Made by a program: the position numbers and the translations under genes. From Bacteroidales bacterium KHT7 (GTDB taxonomy: Bacteria > Bacteroidota > Bacteroidia > Bacteroidales > Bacteroidaceae): a DNA stretch of 42,459 bases. The notes beneath the pieces are model-generated. The model was not told the DNA's origin. It worked only from the letters and a program-made list of their open reading frames with translations, and made no database searches. Shown here piece after piece: positions 40,607 through 42,459 of the stretch. How positions within the stretch are numbered: the stretch's first letter is position 1; each line of letters begins with the position of its first letter. The stretch is taken from contig FNBQ01000008.1 in the NCBI GenBank assembly GCA_900102385.1, forward strand, positions 90,546 through 133,004, read 5' to 3'.

Positions 40607-42178
40607 TTACTTGCCCATTACCAGTTTTTTAGTCAAACAGTGTATCTTATTGAATATAATTGATTTTAAGTTCTTAAATCCGTACGTCCAGCCCATCCAA
40701 CTCAGAAAAGCCCACATTGACAATAATGCGTCAATAATGTACCAAAACCATTTGAACACTTCGTGTATATTCCAAATAGAATCAGGCATATATCTCTTTG
40801 CAAAGAATCCTACAAACAATATAATTGCAAAAATGGACATTATTATATTTGTCAACATCGTTGCGACTTTACGACAAAAATTATCTGTTTGGTTAATAGT
40901 GTCTTGGAGACCAGAGATTGTTTCATCTTTGGCTTGGAGTTGACTATTAGAATCTGCGATAAGTTCTGCTTTTTCTGATTCACTTTTAGCTATAAATTCA
41001 TTTAATTTATTTTCACCTTCTTTTTTTGCATTATCAACTTCTTCTTTGTGCTCGCGTTCAATTATTTCCAGAATTTCATTTGCAGTTCTGTCTGTATAAG
41101 CATTTATGTCGTTTTGTGTTTTGTCTCCAAGTAGTGTTAGTGCTAAGTTCGTTGCCGTCAATTCAAGATACTGATTTTCTGTAATAGAAGATGCAAGTTT
41201 CTTTTTCTTTATATCTTCGTAGAATCTTATCATAAGAGAATCATCCAATTGAATTGTATTATAGCATTCGCTTATTAGTAACTTTCTATTTAATTGGTCA
41301 TTGCCATTAGGATAATTACTCCATAAAATACTAGAAATGAATACATCTGTAGAACAAACAGGAATTTGGTGTTTCTTTGTGTTGATTCTTTCATCATTTG
41401 ACATGGTGGCAATAATTCTATTTGTTGTAAGCATTAAAGCCTTACATCCTTTCAAATTATAGATTGCCGCATTTCCTCTTAATCTGTATGTATATGTAAT
41501 AGAATCAACATCCTTATCAAGCATACTCATTTCATGATTAAAAAGTTCTCTTGTATGCTTGTGAGTATATGCATCTGTTATGATACTTGTGAGTAATTCC
41601 ATATCAATGTCAGTATAGTTTGCAGGAAGATTTGGAACTTCTTGCTCAACAATGCCCCAAGAAGACATTACCTCTGCAACATTGGACTTCATAGCTTGCA
41701 TTTGTGTATATGTAAGTCCTTCGGAAACTGCCATTTTTAAAAGCCTTGAACTCTTTCTTAAATCATAGTTTTTGCTTAATAGTCTTTGAATTGCATCATC
41801 CAATGTGGTATAGACTTCATTTATATTATGTTGGAACATACTGAATTTTGCACCATTTTTCTTCAAAATGGACATTAACTCATCTGCGGCATCTTTGTTA
41901 GACGCATTATTTGCACCAAGTAAATTATAAAAAAATGGAGTATCAATAATTATTTGCACATCTCTTAAACTGCCAGAGAAATTAGAAAGACCAGAAAGGG
42001 ATACTAAATTGCTTATCGCATTACCTTTTGCTAACCTGTTCAAGACTTCTAATGCACGTCCTCCATTATTTTGGTCTTCGATAATATATTTTGATAAATG
42101 ATAATCCGCAATATCCCCAAATGTATTATCTTTGCAATTGAAAAAATCATAGTCAAATGAAGTTGTTGGATTTTGCAA
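40607..42178 (-). CDS. PIN-like membrane protein, probably disturbed 5' end
   Basis: 523 residues. The N-terminal two thirds look PIN-like: VQIIIDTPFFYNLLG has an acidic residue after a strand, LMLTTNRIIA the central conserved N/T strand, and CSTDVFISSILW a later acidic residue. A charged coiled coil follows (residues about 375-440), then two or three membrane segments (IIMSIFAIILFVGFFA, VFKWFWYIIDALLSMWAFLS). A membrane-tethered nuclease is the working guess. AT-rich, unlike most of the window. The first 7 codons overlap the transposase on the other strand, so the N terminus may come from the IS. Confidence 0.6.
   Translation of the reverse strand: MQNPTTSFDYDFFNCKDNTFGDIADYHLSKYIIEDQNNGGRALEVLNRLAKGNAISNLVSLSGLSNFSGSLRDVQIIIDTPFFYNLLGANNASNKDAADELMSILKKNGAKFSMFQHNINEVYTTLDDAIQRLLSKNYDLRKSSRLLKMAVSEGLTYTQMQAMKSNVAEVMSSWGIVEQEVPNLPANYTDIDMELLTSIITDAYTHKHTRELFNHEMSMLDKDVDSITYTYRLRGNAAIYNLKGCKALMLTTNRIIATMSNDERINTKKHQIPVCSTDVFISSILWSNYPNGNDQLNRKLLISECYNTIQLDDSLMIRFYEDIKKKKLASSITENQYLELTATNLALTLLGDKTQNDINAYTDRTANEILEIIEREHKEEVDNAKKEGENKLNEFIAKSESEKAELIADSNSQLQAKDETISGLQDTINQTDNFCRKVATMLTNIIMSIFAIILFVGFFAKRYMPDSIWNIHEVFKWFWYIIDALLSMWAFLSWMGWTYGFKNLKSIIFNKIHCLTKKLVMGK
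42127..42134 (+). promoter_or_regulatory. Possible -7 box of the transposase
   Basis: TATCTTTG, 22 bases before the transposase ATG at 42157. The box is embedded in the first codons of the PIN-like frame on the opposite strand, which supports the view that IS sequence reaches into that frame. No TTTG is seen at 19 bases. Confidence 0.4.
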
Positions 42179-42459
42179 AACATTTCGACAGCGAGGAAGC
42201 TTGTGAAAAGTACCTCAAGGAAACTCGCGAAAAAGAAGGTATAAAGTGCAGCCGCTGTGGCTGCGAGAAACAGTACTGGAACCGTTGCCACAAACGCTGG
42301 ATGTGTGCCAAGTGCGGACATGAGACTACCCTCAGGTCGGGCACGGTTATGCACGGCAGCAACCTTCCACTGCTGTACTGGTTCACAGCCATTCACTTGC
42401 TCACGTCCACAAAAAAGACGTTCTCAGCAGCCGAGATGCAGCGACAGCTCGGGCACAAG
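42157..42459 (+). mobile_element. IS1595 (ISXO2)-family transposase, 5' part
   Basis: The frame from ATG 42157 reads MKLLDFAKHFDSEEACEKYL with a zinc ribbon (CSRCGCEKQYWNRCHK then CAKCG) and then GTVMHGSNLPLLYWFTAIHL, which is the N-terminal half of an IS1595/ISXO2 transposase. The catalytic DDE-type part lies past the window edge. The left end of the IS must be before 42157, within the first codons of the PIN-like gene. The terminal inverted repeat could not be placed. Confidence 0.88.

Overview
The window looks like a chromosomal segment from a Bacteroidales bacterium, most likely Prevotella or a close relative. Many intergenic regions carry the Bacteroidetes -7 element TAnnTTTG, twice with a TTTG box exactly 19 bases upstream. 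Most genes lack a Shine-Dalgarno sequence. The lon-tgt-lptF/G block, the DUF4846 and DUF4369 proteins and the HU-like fragment are typical of this order. No rRNA or tRNA gene was seen.

Layout. (1) 1-10.4 kb: a phase-variable type I restriction-modification locus. A decayed DUF1016 gene precedes hsdR, hsdM, an intact DUF1016 nuclease-like gene and a full hsdS. Downstream lie silent specificity cassettes, two pairs of perfect 19-bp inverted repeats and a tyrosine recombinase just outside the outer repeat. (2) 10.4-14.3 kb: a REPIN-like hairpin pair flanked by direct repeats, then a compact phage-like module: a sigma-like protein, a small protein, an M15 peptidase, an overlapping spanin-like pair and a DUF6266-type protein. 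Three of these genes have perfect AGGAGG ribosome binding sites, unusual for this phylum. (3) 14.9-24.4 kb, minus strand: lon, tgt, lptF/G, an MtaA/CmuA-like methyltransferase, a stand-alone methionine-synthase-activation-like protein, a 5'-nucleotidase-family protein and a GH8 glycosidase. (4) 24.5-29.7 kb: trmN6, a small hypothetical gene, a thioredoxin-fold lipoprotein without its CXXC, a patch of decayed genes with a duplicated gene tail, a NERD/zinc-ribbon protein, a possible solitary nuclease and a DUF4846 protein. (5) 29.8-38.4 kb, minus strand: a near-complete C5 heme pathway in order hemN, hemG/Y, hemE, hemA-hemC fusion, hemD-GNAT fusion, then hemB-hemL from their own promoter. Ferrochelatase and glutamyl-tRNA synthetase are not here. 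(6) 38.6-39.6 kb: a glutathione peroxidase with an OhrR-type peroxide sensor. (7) 39.7-42.5 kb: purine-rich repeats, an HU-like pseudogene, an AT-rich PIN-like membrane protein gene and the start of an IS1595-family transposase at the window edge.

The strongest leads for something undescribed are the Shine-Dalgarno-driven lysis/DUF6266 module, the domain-trimmed HemA-HemC fusion that lacks the region carrying the HemC cofactor cysteine, the HemD-acetyltransferase fusion, and the membrane PIN-like protein next to the IS. The hsdS inversion system belongs to a known class, but its exact sites and reachable states can be read here. All calls come from reading the sequence; no database search was run.
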